From contig NC_059416.1 in assembly GCF_905220565.1 (NCBI RefSeq), positions 1,178,001 to 1,242,000 of the forward strand: DNA of 64,000 nt, given 5' to 3'. Positions within the stretch are counted from its first letter, which is position 1; each line of letters starts with the position of its first letter. The DNA is from Melitaea cinxia (lineage: Eukaryota; Arthropoda; Insecta; Lepidoptera; Nymphalidae). Below the pieces are notes generated by a model. It saw nothing but the letters and a program-made list of their open reading frames with translations. It ran no database searches and had not been told where the DNA came from. The translations under genes were made by a program, and so were the position numbers. Shown here one piece after another: positions 45,025 through 56,750 of the stretch.

Positions 45025-45096
45025 CGTTCCATAGCTTAATTGGCTAGAGCGCCGACACGGTATGTCGGAGGCGCGGGTTCGAACCCCGCTGGAGCG
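45025..45096 (+). tRNA. tRNA-like gene, array unit 4 (naive anticodon GGT)
   Basis: The same 72-nt cloverleaf, now on the plus strand after the inversion, with the T5 terminator at 45102-45106. Confidence 0.6.
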
Positions 45097-45150
45097 GTCA
45101 ATTTTTGATATGATATTCAAAAATGTTTAGAATTACTAATGTGGGTAACA

Positions 45151-45151
<1 letters not shown>

Positions 45152-45222
<71 letters not shown>
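45152..45222 (+). repeat. 71-base poly(A) tract between array units 4 and 5
   Basis: Seventy-one uninterrupted A. The equivalent point in units 1-3 holds only a 9-11 base run followed by ATAAAATC. Confidence 0.95.
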
Positions 45223-45227
<5 letters not shown>

Positions 45228-45394
45228 GATATTAAAAATAGCACGGTGTCGTCTCCTGTCAAAGATTTTCATTGTAATATGAAACTTTGAATAGTTACGG
45301 GCTTCTGTAAAGAGCTCACTATAGACGGCGCCACGGTTCGCTTAAACCGAAATTAAAAATTATCATATCGAAAATTTCGCTCGAGCGGGTGCAT

Positions 45395-45466
45395 CGTTCC
45401 ATAGCTTAATTGGCTAGAGCGCCGACACGGTATGTCGGAGGCGCGGGTTCGAACCCCGCTGGAGCG
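45395..45466 (+). tRNA. tRNA-like gene, array unit 5 (naive anticodon GGT)
   Basis: The same 72-nt cloverleaf. The unit ends 30 bp later at CAAAAATGT, next to the target duplication. Confidence 0.6.
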
Positions 45467-45496
45467 GTCAATTTTTGATATGATATTCAAAAATGT

Positions 45497-45510
45497 TTAT
45501 AAAATAAGTT
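45497..45510. repeat. Target site duplication, right of tRNA-repeat array
   Basis: The second copy of the 14-bp duplication. The interrupted LINE-type repeat resumes directly after it. Confidence 0.85.
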
Positions 45511-45735
45511 TCTAAAATAAAAGTAGCCTAAGTTAAACCTTATTGCATCAGCTATCTGCCAGTGTAGTCCCGATAAAATCGGTCCAAACGTTTCAGAGAT
45601 TAACCGGAAGAAACAGAAAAAAGAATTGTAAAAAATGTTATTTTGGTATATGTACCGTGTATACATACGAATTTAGTGAAAAGCGGTTATTTTGATATTA
45701 CAAACAGACAATCCAATTTTATTTATTTGTATAGA
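45511..45735 (+). repeat. Right part of the LINE-type repeat that received the tRNA array
   Basis: TCTAAAATAAAAGTAGCC through GTAGTCCCGATAAAATCGGT to TTATTTGTATAGATA. Confidence 0.65.
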
Positions 45736-46084
45736 TAAAAGGGATGAGAACTAGAAGTTATAACATAGCTTAAAATACTTCTGTCATATGCCATATTAAC
45801 TATACTATTTTTGATTGACTGAAGTCCCCACTATGAGTTACGATCGCTATCAGGTGTATATGATAACAACTGGGACCATAAACAAATTAAACCGTTTTAA
45901 AAGTACGTTAAAAACAAAGATACATTGAACAATAGCTGTACATATGTAGTAGAAAGTATGACGCAGTTATTTACAGGGGCTTGAACTTTGTCACTAAAAC
46001 AGTATGAAGACAAACATTGTAGTTTTAAGTAAAATTTACATTGTTGTTAATTGGTTTCGTGTATTTGTGACGTTTTATTTGCAG

Positions 46085-46140
46085 AAGTTATGGCTCGCGT
46101 GGGACATGTTACAAGAGGAATATTAAATAAGGAAAATAAG
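46085..46140 (+). other. Orphan candidate exon
   Basis: TTTTATTTGCAG|AAGTTATGG is a good acceptor with an ATG, and AAG|GTATTA a possible donor. Between them are 17 codons beginning MARVGHVTRGIL. No partner exon was found and it abuts a LINE-tail repeat. Confidence 0.15.
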
Positions 46141-46914
46141 GTATTAACATATAATTGTACTGTATGTATGTGTATTTTTACTCGCATTTTCGCTTGCATT
46201 GATTTTTTTGAATTAAAATTATCTATGTTACTTCTGATACCTGCAAGAATATTTGTACAAAGTTTCATGATGATGGGTTAAGTAGTTTTTGCGTGAAAGC
46301 GTAACAAACAAACTTACGTTCACATTTATAATATTACTAGCTAACCTTGCAAACGTTGTTTTGCCATATATGCTATTAGCTCCCTTAATCGATCCTCCCT
46401 TTATAACTTAGTGGTATGAAAAATAGATGTTGGCTGGTTCTCTGACCTGCCCGATATACACACAACATCGGTGCAGCCGTTTCGGAGGAGTATTGTAACT
46501 AACATTGTGACATGAGAATTTTTATAAATAAGAATTAGGGATTGTTTTTAAAATAAAAATAAAAAAAAACAATTTACATCCAGAAGTAATAAAGCGTAAG
46601 TAATAAAAAAGATAATCGATTAAATACGCATTATTATAAAGATGTGGGTCTCTATTGCGTAGGGTACGGGGTAGTGCCAGCAGAATTCTGGGCATGATAT
46701 CCAGTAGACTGGATTGTATATACGTGAATCATTGCTGTGCCGTTGCAAATGGAACGGTGCAGCGGTGATTCGTGTGTAGTGTAACATTTATTAGTAACAT
46801 TCATTTATTTAAAAAAAATATAATAATTCAACTAACATAGTATGTAAGAAATATTGTTTACTAACCAAAATGAGTCACTGGTTTCTTAAATAAAGAATAT
46901 TATTATTATTATTA

Positions 46915-47085
46915 TTACGAAGTCAAAGAGCACTTATCAGATCTCGGTTAAATTTAAATGGGACCACATGACAGGCACCAGCTTTCGATTAATCATTTCT
47001 GTTGATAATCATTAAAATTGGTATACCCAGTAACAAGTTACGAGATAAAACACATTGAAAATACAGCCGAATTGAGAACCGTGTA
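46915..47085 (+). repeat. Interspersed repeat fragment of the same family
   Basis: It shares CTCGGTTAAATTTAAATGGG and CAGCTTTCGATTAA with 60210 and 18930. Confidence 0.5.
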
Positions 47086-47518
47086 GCCCGGTTGGGAAAC
47101 CTCAACCTTATAAAAGATAGCCAAGCTAAGTAGTCCTTTCCAGTAATGTTGTGTTTTTGTGGTGAGTAAGGTGGCCAGAGATCTTAGGTAAGCACATTGT
47201 TACTAGCAGTAGTCGGTAACATGGTGGCGATGCTCCCGGTGTTACAGGTTACGGTAACCGCTTACCAAAAGATGGCCCGTACACTGCGCGCGTTGCTGCG
47301 CTTCTTTTTGTTGTACTCAGAAACCTTTGTGGACTCATGCACAATACTTTGATGAAGATCATGATATGATCAAATGCATATTTTACGCCAAAAATAACGT
47401 GAACTCATGTGTTTTGCCCATACTCACCACGCTGGGCAGGCGGGTTGGTGACCGATATATTTATGCAAAAGGTCGGTCGAATAGCAGTAGCCTGCAGATG
47501 TTGTCCTGCCCGGAAAAC

Positions 47519-48110
47519 AGCTACCAAATTTGATAGCTTACATACCGATAGCAGTGCCACCTAACGGGTCCAATTGAGATAAAAACTAACATATCTTCTA
47601 AGTTAGACAAAATTACAGATGCTTACAAAATTTGATAAAAATTGGTTTAGTAGTTTCGGAAATACACACCGATAGCAGCGCCACCTATCGGTTCCAATTG
47701 AGATAAAAACTATCCTATCTCCCAAATTGGACTAAATTACATATGCTTACAAAATTTGATAAAAATTGGTTCAGTAGTTCAGTAATTTTCATTGTTAACG
47801 CCCACCACCCCCTAATCTTTATTGGGAATGAGCTATCATAAAATCCGCTCATTGATCATTTTTACATCACATATAGGAGATTCCTACCAAATTTGGAGTC
47901 GATAGAAGCTATAGTTTAAAAATGGAAATTTTCCATTGTTAACGCTCCCGCAACCCTCCTTGGGGGTAGAATTTCTTAAAAACCGTTCTTAACTGACCTG
48001 TACTCGGTAAAAGGAATATTCCTACCAAATTTCAAGTCTCTACGCCTTATGGTTGCAGAGATATCATGATGAGTCATTATAGTGTGTGTAGTGTTGATCT
48101 CTTATATATA
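47519..48110 (+). repeat. Tandem LINE-tail repeat
   Basis: Two consecutive copies of the CCGATAGCAG...TTGATAAAAATTGGTT block (about 47540-47665 and 47668-47785), then diverged related sequence. Confidence 0.55.
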
Positions 48111-48626
48111 ATATAGAAGATATAGAAAAGTTTATATACATCAAAAGTTATTACGGTTAATTTAAATGAGCAGCTGTTGATGACAACATTAAGAATTTCC
48201 AAAATCAAATAACAAATGTAATTTTAACCGCTATTGCTTAGTACAATAGCGAGATTTTCGAAATATAAAATTTTCTAAGATTCACCAAAAGGATTTCGCG
48301 GAAAGGTTAACATAACGATAATGCGAATTCTAAAGTTTTAATAATTATAATAAAACGCTAAAGCTTTAATCTTAATCACGTCAAGGACTCACGCCGTATC
48401 TGAAACGACTCACAGAGCTCTTAAAATCCAAAAATGTTGAAACTTCGTTACAAATTACAGTCGCTGTTTCGGGAAACAGCAGTATAAGTTGGAAGACTGA
48501 TTTTAACTGGCGCGCAATAGCATAGAACCTCCTTTTAAAAACAATTGTTCAATAAAAAAAAGTGAGTACAATTCACACATGGCAGAAGTGAAACGTCTGA
48601 AAAGTCGAAGGAAGGTAGGCCGCATT

Positions 48627-48810
48627 TACTGAAGTAGGGGAGGAAATATCCTGCTCAAAATATGGAGCAGCCCAACTGGGGTAGTACCTCGACCTTACAG
48701 AAGATCACAGCTAAATAATACATTTCCAAGCAGTGCTGTGTTCCTGTTGGTGAGTAAGGTGACCAGCTCCTGGGGAGAATTGGGGATAGGGTCGACAAAG
48801 CACTTGAAAT
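48627..48810 (+). repeat. Interspersed repeat (AGGTCGGCAAAC family), partial
   Basis: It shares CTCAAAATATGGAGCAGCCC and ACCTCGACCTTACAGAAGAT. Further partial copies: 10735-10880, 17895-18155, 28960-29106, 29690-29920, 36116-36215, 36935-37050, 47085-47210, 52881-53085. Confidence 0.6.
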
Positions 48811-51749
48811 ATATCAGCCATATTTATATATATACTTATAAAGGAGGAGTTTCTCAATTAGAGTGTATTTTCCGTATGTGTCACCTTATAAATCTTTTCT
48901 AGGTCAAACAAACCAAGAAAGAGAAATCTAACAATTACTTCTTGAGTTATATCTAATAATGCGCACTCGTCCTACGTTGTATTATGTATACCACATAACT
49001 TTTCACTGGTTGTACCGATTTTGATGATTCTTGTTTCAGTCGGAAGCTGATTTTATTGTGGTCACATTAAAGTCAACCGAGATCTGATTTTTACTTTTTG
49101 GGTAACCTTTTATAATACATATTTACCTGACAAGATTTTCTTCTTCGTTGTGTGAGTACCACTGTGTTCGAATTAAAAAAAATATTTTTTGTTGGATGAC
49201 CCATATCCTAATATAAGCTATTTTTTTTCCTCAAGTTGACGAGTGTGAAACTGTAGGACAAAGCTAATAATAATAATCAAATTAAATACATTGACAGAAA
49301 AACCAAATTAAAAAACAAACAAACATTTTTTATTAATTTCGATTTTCAAATTTGTCTTACGTCACTATTCGAAAACTCATCAACTAACACTTATCTTCCA
49401 TCATAAAAACACATTCATTCCAAACGACCGTAGTAATTATGAACGTACGAATGAACGATCGAATGAATTGCTTATTTGACAGAATGATTGAAAATTCAAA
49501 CGAAAAGAAACGTAACTGCAATTGGCTCAGTACCGACTTTGACACTTAAAAGAGTTAAAGTCGAACTAGTCTGAACATGTTAAGCGGAAGATGTATTCAC
49601 TTAAACGTATGCCAATAGATAAATAAGTCGCTTAGATTTATTGCTGACTTTTGAAACGTTCTTGTTTAGTTGCAACGAAATTTTGACTAACGATAATAGT
49701 CTTAGGTTCGATTTCGTATAAAAATGTTCATATTAAGCTATATAAGCATGTATACAAATATTTATATTAATGAATTTTTTTGGAGGCGTTTTGTTTAAAT
49801 AAAAACTAAATAATAATAAATATTAAAATTATCATTTAAATTACATTTTATAACTATTTAAATTATAATTTACGCGAACTTGTGGAGGCCTATGTCCAGT
49901 AGTGGACTGCAGCTGAAGTGAGTGAGTGTTTCTATTGTATCGGAATGTATTGGAATTCCTGACTCAAACCTGACTATTCATCCTATGGAGGTCGTTGAGT
50001 ATGAAGCGTTTATTTATTATTTATATAGGCAGTAAAATATAAAATCGTTGTCACGTGTACTTAATATGTTTAAGGGCCTGTTTCCTAGGTCGTAGATATC
50101 GATATTTGACGGATGACGGTATCTAATGGATAGGTAAAAAGTAATAAAGTACAAAATCTGAATTTTGATGATCTGAAAATGAGGAGAAACAGGTCCAAAT
50201 CGCCTATTCTACCTCCTGCTGTTAAAATCTATTCGTAACTTATGTGCAGGATAAACTTTATTCACAAATCATGAAATAGGCTTTAATTTTTTTAATAACA
50301 TTTTCAAAATAATGTGAATTGAATCGAATTCAACTGTCTCCTCAAACTTAAATTTACATACACATGAACATAAACGTATAACAGATAGGACTTTCATTTT
50401 AAGAGTTAGAAATATTTTTGCTCATTCAACTCGGTATTCCCGAAGGTTTCGTGTGCATAATGAATTAACATATGCGAAATGTTTAGTCCTATGAATATTT
50501 TTGTGTCTCGTGCAAGAGTCCTGTGGGAAACCGTGTCTTGCCGGTCTGTGTGTGGATCGCATGTCTAGCAGCATTCACGAAAGGAATGTTCGAACGCGGT
50601 CGTGTACTCATTTCATGTGCTACGCAGTATGGGGTTTTAATTTGAAAAATATTCTTTATATTCTCTTTTTCGATTCCTAGTTTTACTCTCGCTATAATTA
50701 TTTTATATAAATCGATGAACGCCGGCTGCATGCACGAAATTGGATGACTCGTTGTCCCGTTACGCTCATTGTACGCTTGCGCCGCATCTATCTCTCTGAC
50801 ACTCGATTGGCCTGTGCGTTCGAGGAGATGTTTTATTATGACGTTGTCACGTCAAACTATCGTCCGTAAACCAACTTCACAGACAACCAACTTTTTTTTA
50901 ACGTTTATTATATGCACTAATTTTGTTCGACCTTAATTTATACTAGAACAAGCTATCTTTGTTCCAATATTCCAACGTTTGCATCAACAACTTTGCTGCG
51001 CGTCTTCTGTTTAACTTTGTCATACACTAACCGAACTGTTCGTATCTGATCAGACCTGATCAAGGTTGGTTGGATTCGAGCCAACTTTGTTTTGTTTCAT
51101 TTGTGATCATAATGTATTAACTTCATAGATCAGATATGTTGGCCTATGAAAGTTTCGCATGCAGCTGGCTTCGTGCTTGACATTTGACTTGCATTTATCT
51201 TAGCGTTTCCTTTGTAAGTTGAAATGACTAAGTCTGATAAGTTGGTACCGAAAATTTTGTAAGATGTTGGTTAGTAAAGTTATTTTTATTGTTATTTTTG
51301 TTTTATTATGAGCATGGTAATTTATCGATCGATGCTAGAAGGATTTGTGCTGTGGGTAAAGCAGGTCCAGTTGCGTGATTATACCTGTATAGGTATACTG
51401 GCTGCGTAATTATACCTGTATAGGTATTATAGGTATACGTACAGATTTATAGAGTCCACGTTGTTATTTTTGGTTTGGTAGAGTATGAAAAAAAAATATA
51501 TAATATCCGTGTTATATCTAAACTTTGAATAAACGTCATTTTAAGGACGTGGAAAAAACAAGATTATTTTTTAAGACCTTTTTTTAGGGTAGGTGTTTAG
51601 CGACAAGGCATATTGAGTACAGTGTTCTGTTGCATGTCAGATATGTTCCTTTGAATTTAGTTTTGAATAGTTATTGTAAAATGACTATTTAAAATTGCTT
51701 TCAATGTGCTTAATAACGCGACTTTTAATTTTGGTTTGTTTATTTTGTA
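48811..51749. other. Long stretch with few recognisable repeats
   Basis: It includes small retroposon tails (49872-49925, 49985-50025) and a region (50489-50830) less AT-rich than average with an 80-codon minus frame that I do not recognise. TACCTGTATAGGTAT is repeated at 51383 and 51415. Confidence 0.4.
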
Positions 51750-52460
51750 TGCTGTGTGGTTACGGCATTAAGAATATAGCCACCCCCTTTCTTCCCGTGG
51801 GTGTCATAAGAAGCGACTAAGGGATAACACAGTTCCACTACCACCTTAGAACTAAAAAAGCCGACCGATGGCGAGATAGCCATCCGACTACGCTTACGCT
51901 TCAGCCTGTAATATCCCACTACTGGGCATAGGCCTCTTTCCCCATGTAGGAGAAGGATCAGAGCTTAATCTAACACGCTGCTCCAATGTGGGTTGGCGGA
52001 TATATTCCCTACTATGAGTAACGATCGCTATCAGGTGTACATGATAACAACCGGGACCGACGGTTTAACGTGCTCTCCGAGGCACGGTGGGGAGACCCAC
52101 AAGGACTGCACAAGCACCCAGACCACGGCAAATACCTGTATGGCCAATACAAATATTTGTCATGTGCGGGGATCGAACCCGCAACCGCCAGCGCAACCGA
52201 CACAATCCATGGCTGTGACCGTTGCGCCAATGCGGCGTCTAGCCATCCAACTGCTAGCTTTGAAGTACACAGGCCGAAGATGGGCAGCAGCGTCTTCGGT
52301 GCGACAGGGTCAGCCCTGCGGTCACCAACCCGCCTGCCCAGCGTGGTGACTATGGGCAAAACACGTGAGTTCACTCCATTTTTGGTGCGAACTTGTGGAG
52401 GCCTATGTCCAGCAGTGGACTGTATTACGCTGAACCGATGATAATGATGATGATGATTAT
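51750..52460 (+). repeat. GATGAT-tailed retroposon interrupted by a SINE
   Basis: The parts 51750-51885 and 52249-52460 form one copy of the family at 31725. The tail is GATGATAATGATGATGATGA. Confidence 0.75.
51886..52239 (-). mobile_element. Full-length tRNA-derived SINE (354 bp) with 9-bp target duplication
   Basis: On the minus strand the head is a tRNA-like sequence (GTTGCGCTGGCGGTTGCGGG, B box GGTTCGATCC), followed by a body ending in AATATTACAGGCT. TAGCCATCC flanks it at 51877-51885 and 52240-52248. It split an older repeat (51750-52460). Confidence 0.85.
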
Positions 52461-52699
52461 TTTTACAAAAAAAAATTATAAATACACAATTTTGTTATTC
52501 GCCTTACACCCATCAAAGATATTATAGAAAACCAAGCTTTTATCATACACGAAATTTCAAACGCATTAATGGAACGTAAATGATTATAAATAGATCAATA
52601 CACATTTTGTTAATCCTTTCCACATCACCGCGCGCAGTCACACGCGGCGGGGTTTGATAAATTGTAATTAACTAATACCATGTAGCTATGAAAGAAATA

Positions 52700-52880
52700 T
52701 GACGACGCGTTGGCGCAACGGTCACAGCACTGGTTGGTGGCTTTTGCGCTGGCGGTTGTGGGTTCGATCCCCGCACATGACAAACATTTGTATTGGCCAT
52801 ACAGATGTTTACCTTGGTCTTGTTGTTTGCGTAGTCCTTTTGGGTCTCCCCGGGTTGGGCCCGGCAGTGTCGGTCGGGCA
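52700..52880 (+). repeat. tRNA-derived SINE, 5' half
   Basis: It has the tRNA-like head CGCGTTGGCGCAACGGTCAC and B box GGTTCGATCC. The body breaks off after about 180 bp and another repeat follows. Confidence 0.7.
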
Positions 52881-53760
52881 CATCAGAAAATGTCCTGCTT
52901 AAAATTTAGAGCAGCTCGACTAGGGAAGTACCCAACCTTGCAGAAGACAATACGTAACTAATACTTCTCTCAACTACGAGTAGTATTGAGTTCCTGTGGT
53001 GAGTAATGAAGCCAAAGCTTCGGTGGAGGGTAAGAGGTAAGGTTCGGCAACGCGCTTGCGGTGTTTCTGATGATTCAGGCTGGAATGTATGCTTGATTGC
53101 TATTTTTTTACCCCAAAAAAAAAATAATAAAAAACAGAAATACTAAAAAAAAAATCAAGTTTTACTTTGCTTTACTTCTTGTGTTTATAGCAACTTAAAA
53201 AAAAATATTCGAGTCGAGGTATGTCATCAAAAGTATTCCTATTGTATAATGTATACATAATTTTTTTTATAAAAAGATTGTAAACCTTTATCGAGATTGA
53301 AGATTTTAAATGGCACAGATAGTCCGTTTATGCAAGATTATGTGACAGAGGACTGAACATAATTTCTATGGTATATATTTTTGTTATCGCTTCACAAAAA
53401 GAATCTTCAAAAATCCGGTTTTTTAACATTTAATTTTCGTTCTCAAATGCCACGAAAATACAAAAGGGAAGGGAAGATAAAGAGAGGTAAAGAAGAAAAA
53501 AAAAGCCAATTGCGCCAACATTCGATACCAGCTTTAGGGCGGATGTCTACTGGATTTACAGTCTTTTTCATGCGGAGCTATTTGTTTCAGTAAAAATTAA
53601 TTTAAACAAGCATTTCTTGCAGCTGATATGTATATAAATAAATATCTGTTTTGTTAATTCATCACAGGAATCCAACTATAATTGTGAGCAGTACTATTCG
53701 GCACACTACGGATATCTACTTCTTTTGATTAATGATTGTAATAGATAATTGATAATAATT

Positions 53761-54001
53761 GAGGTAGAGCACAGCAGGAATTTCCTGCTCAAAATAGCCC
53801 GACTGAAGCAGCCTGACTGGGGTAGTACCTCGACCTTACAGAAGATCACAGCTAAATAATACTGTTGTCAAGTAAGGTGACCAGAGCTCCTGGGGGGGGG
53901 GGGGGTTGGGTCGGCAACGTGCTTGCGATGCTTCTGCTGTTGCAGGCGTATATAAGCTACGGTAATCAGGTGAGCCGTACGCTTGTTTGCCGACCTACTT
54001 G
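53761..54001 (+). repeat. Interspersed repeat (AGGTCGGCAAAC family)
   Basis: GAGGTAGAGCACAGCAGG to TTGCCGACCTACTTGG, including a run of 13 G around 53893. Confidence 0.6.
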
Positions 54002-54019
54002 GATATATATATAAAAAAA

Positions 54020-54240
54020 CTGTAACTAACCCTCCTTTCTGCTTCGAGGGTTGATGATTCGATTCCTGCCTGAGTCTGAATGTATGATTCATATTTATTT
54101 ATATATCTATTATTTATATGTATGTTTATAACATAAAAACCATTTAGTTATAACAGTCGGCTGTTACTAATGACACAAGCATTAAGCTATTAATCTTAGA
54201 AACAATCAACTGTCAACAATCGTATCTGTGTTAAGGACAT
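54020..54240 (+). repeat. Diverged SINE, GACTAGCC family
   Basis: CTTCGAGGGTTGATGATTCG and the body to TAGAAACAATCAACTG. The B box is decayed. Confidence 0.5.
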
Positions 54241-54707
54241 ATTAATTATTGTGGTTTTGGTAATAGCCGATTCATATACGCGTTGATTTTTTATAGCTGA
54301 TGTATAATTAAATAAATTGAAAAAATATAATATATATTATAATATATTATATTACTCCTAAATTTAAGGCGGGAAACCTAAGAGCAGAAAGAGGGGTCAC
54401 TGCAAACTGCGCCAACATCCTAGTCGAAATAAGTTTAAATTTTTCACAGCCTACTAATAGGTTGCAATTTTAAACGTATGCTTTTAGAAGGCCGTATAAC
54501 CACACAATGTCTAACAACTGCTCAAAGTCCGATTGGCTCTCGATTAAGGACTGCCATTCTTCCGTCAATCAACACTCAACAATTTGCCTATCTGTTTCCA
54601 TTTCAGTAATTGTTCTATGTTAAAGGCGATCGTTTGAACTGTTGTTGATATATTTCTAAATATATCAGCATGTTAATATTATTTTTTAATGTTTACGCGA
54701 ATTTCAG

Positions 54708-54832
54708 TCATTATAATGAAACAACTTTTTTGGATTTTATCGCGGTTTATTAAGTTTCTTACATGCCCGAGGTTTCGGATACTTTACAGCAACCATGGAG
54801 GACGGGAGGACTATTAGATGGTAAAATCCGAA
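54708..54832 (-). repeat. Penelope-associated noncoding repeat, copy 2
   Basis: A second copy of the repeat at 30095-30250. The 18-bp GTTTCGGATACTTTACAG (54772-54789) is perfectly conserved while the surroundings have drifted. Confidence 0.4.
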
Positions 54833-55344
54833 AAACTTGTTTCCTTATAATCAGCATCATAATTTTTTAATAAGATTTTTGTACGGATAAATTTTTCTTG
54901 TGGTTCTGTGGTCCAATTTTTTAAAGTTTAATTTAGTTCCGGCCTGGTTTTTAATTAAATTTCGAACTTAATCTAAAAATTATATTTATATAGAGGTTTG
55001 CAAATTTGATTGCAAAGCTAGACTTTTACTTATTGTAAAGCATACATTTTGTTCGTTTTATTCGTACTTAAAAATTGTATAGTACCATTTGAGTTGCACT
55101 TTGGTGTTTTGTTGGCAGTGAACTATCTTTCCGGTCCAAGATCGTAGATTCGGTTTCCGTCAGGATTCAGTGCGTACAATTTATGTATCTACGTTTTTTA
55201 AAATATACATTATTTATATATACTCGTATATTATAGATTGACTAGACTAGCTATTCTTTCTCAAATACAATTTTACTTTTCAAACAAAACTTGTAAATAA
55301 AAATAATTTTAAATTGCAATAAAGAACGATATACATATACACAC

Positions 55345-55462
55345 ACACCCTATCGAAGTCCACTGCTGGATATAGGCCTCCACAAGCTCGCGCCAAAAAT
55401 GGCGTGAACTCATGTGTTTTGCCCATAGTCACCACGCTAGGCAGGCAAGTTGGTGACCTTGT
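55345..55462 (-). repeat. GATGAT-tailed retroposon, 3' fragment
   Basis: TATCGAAGTCCACTGCTGG to GCAAGTTGGTGACC, minus strand. Similar pieces lie at 47385-47455 (minus), 49872-49925 and 27670-27720. Confidence 0.6.
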
Positions 55463-56440
55463 GATATACATATATATGAATCCTAATTCTTAATTACTTG
55501 TTTATTTTATAAAAGCTGCCATACAGCGAAATACTTGTATTATGTGCCTTAGCAAATAAGGCAATGTACTCAATAAAAAATAAGTCAGCAACTTTTAATC
55601 AATCACTATTTAATGTACGGGACTGTTAATGTAATATTTATCAGCAAAAAATGTAATTAACACTCGTTATTAATGTGATACAATCTTTTTATTGTGTAAG
55701 GTAGTAAAGTTTTTCTTTTTAACAAAAATTTCAAAATAATATTTTTTCTATTTTTTTTTGAAACTAAAATATAGCCTATGTCACCCGCGGATAGTGAATT
55801 TCCCCAACAGTGAAAGAATTCTTCAAATGAGGTTCAGTAGCTTCGAAGCCTATTCAAAGAAAACACACAAACAATCAAATCTTCCCTCTTTATAATGTTA
55901 GTATAGATTTTTAGAATGCAAGTGATCCATTAGAGGTTGCGGTAAGATCCCTTTGTGAACCAACTACTTAGATGGTATTCATTAATTCATTCGGTCTCGA
56001 ATCTTATTTTCAAATGCGATTTACAAAACCGAGTGCTATCAATCATTTTTTTTGTATATTTATAAAAATATCGTATCATATTATTGTCGTTACTCACGTA
56101 AAAGGCTGTCGCAAGTCATGATAGAGTTCAAATAATGTTTTTATTATCAATTATCATGGGGTAAGTGCTTTGCTTAATATGTATGTATGAAATGTATATA
56201 TGAATAAATGTATGTATTTTTGATATTATATTCACAAAGAATAATAATACAACGCCTAAAGCTATGAAATTTTGTTATAATATAGTTAAAATTCTAGATA
56301 ACACAGTATTTTTATTACAAAACTTTTGATACTTTTTGGAATTTCCGTGGGTGAAACCGCAAGGTGAGGAAATTTCAATAAATACCTACTTAATTAAACA
56401 GATTAAATCGTCCTTATTAATTTGTTGTTAATAAATTGCT

Positions 56441-56750
56441 CATCATCATCATCATCATCATTTTAGCCTATCGCAATTCACTGCTGGATATAGGCATCCA
56501 TAAGTTCGTGCCAAAAATGGCATGAACTCATGTGTTTTGCCCATAGTCGCCTGGGCAGGCCGGTAGGTGACTGCAGGGCTGGCTTCGTCGTACCGAAGAT
56601 GCTGCTGCTGCAAGGCCTTCGGCCTGTGAATTTCAAAGCCAGCAGTTGGATGGTTATCTCGCCATCGGTCGGCTTTTAAGTTCCAAGTTGGTAGTGGAAC
56701 TGCGTTATCTTTTAGTCACCTCTTACGACACGCACGAGAAGAGAGGTGGA
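56441..56750 (-). repeat. GATGAT-tailed retroposon, minus strand
   Basis: It begins with (CATCAT)n, the tail in reverse, then the family sequence to the ACGAGAAGAGAGGTGG end. Confidence 0.7.

Larger units (their letters stand above)
43951..45496. repeat. Inverted tandem array of five tRNA-cloverleaf repeat units with 14-bp target duplication
   Basis: Three minus-oriented units (43951-44263, 44264-44578, 44579-44845, the last lacking its first ~46 bp) are followed by two plus-oriented units (about 44861-45230 and 45231-45496). Units are near-identical. Each has about 180 bp of leader, a 72-nt tRNA fold, and a tail ending GGGTAACAC plus an A-rich run. TTATAAAATAAGTT flanks the whole array at 43937-43950 and 45497-45510, so it entered as one event. 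The target was a LINE-type repeat (43873-43936 and 45511-45735). Confidence 0.9.

Noticed and set aside
43951..45496. CRISPR-like or satellite array
   Set aside because: Units are ~310 bp, inverted midway, carry tRNA folds and are flanked by a target duplication, which fits a mobile multimer, not a CRISPR array or a centromeric satellite.
50489..50731. 80-codon minus frame as host gene
   Set aside because: No motif or splice signals; the composition suggests an unclassified repeat, so it is left as unassigned.
52012..52441. Overlapping frames of 118-123 codons on both strands
   Set aside because: They lie wholly within the SINE and GATGAT-tailed retroposon; the same peptide pieces recur at 59133-59464, so they are repeat shadows.
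53381..53593. Frame containing MPRKYKREGKIKRGKEEKK
   Set aside because: The start resembles pogo-type transposases, but only about 20 residues fit and no inverted ends were seen.
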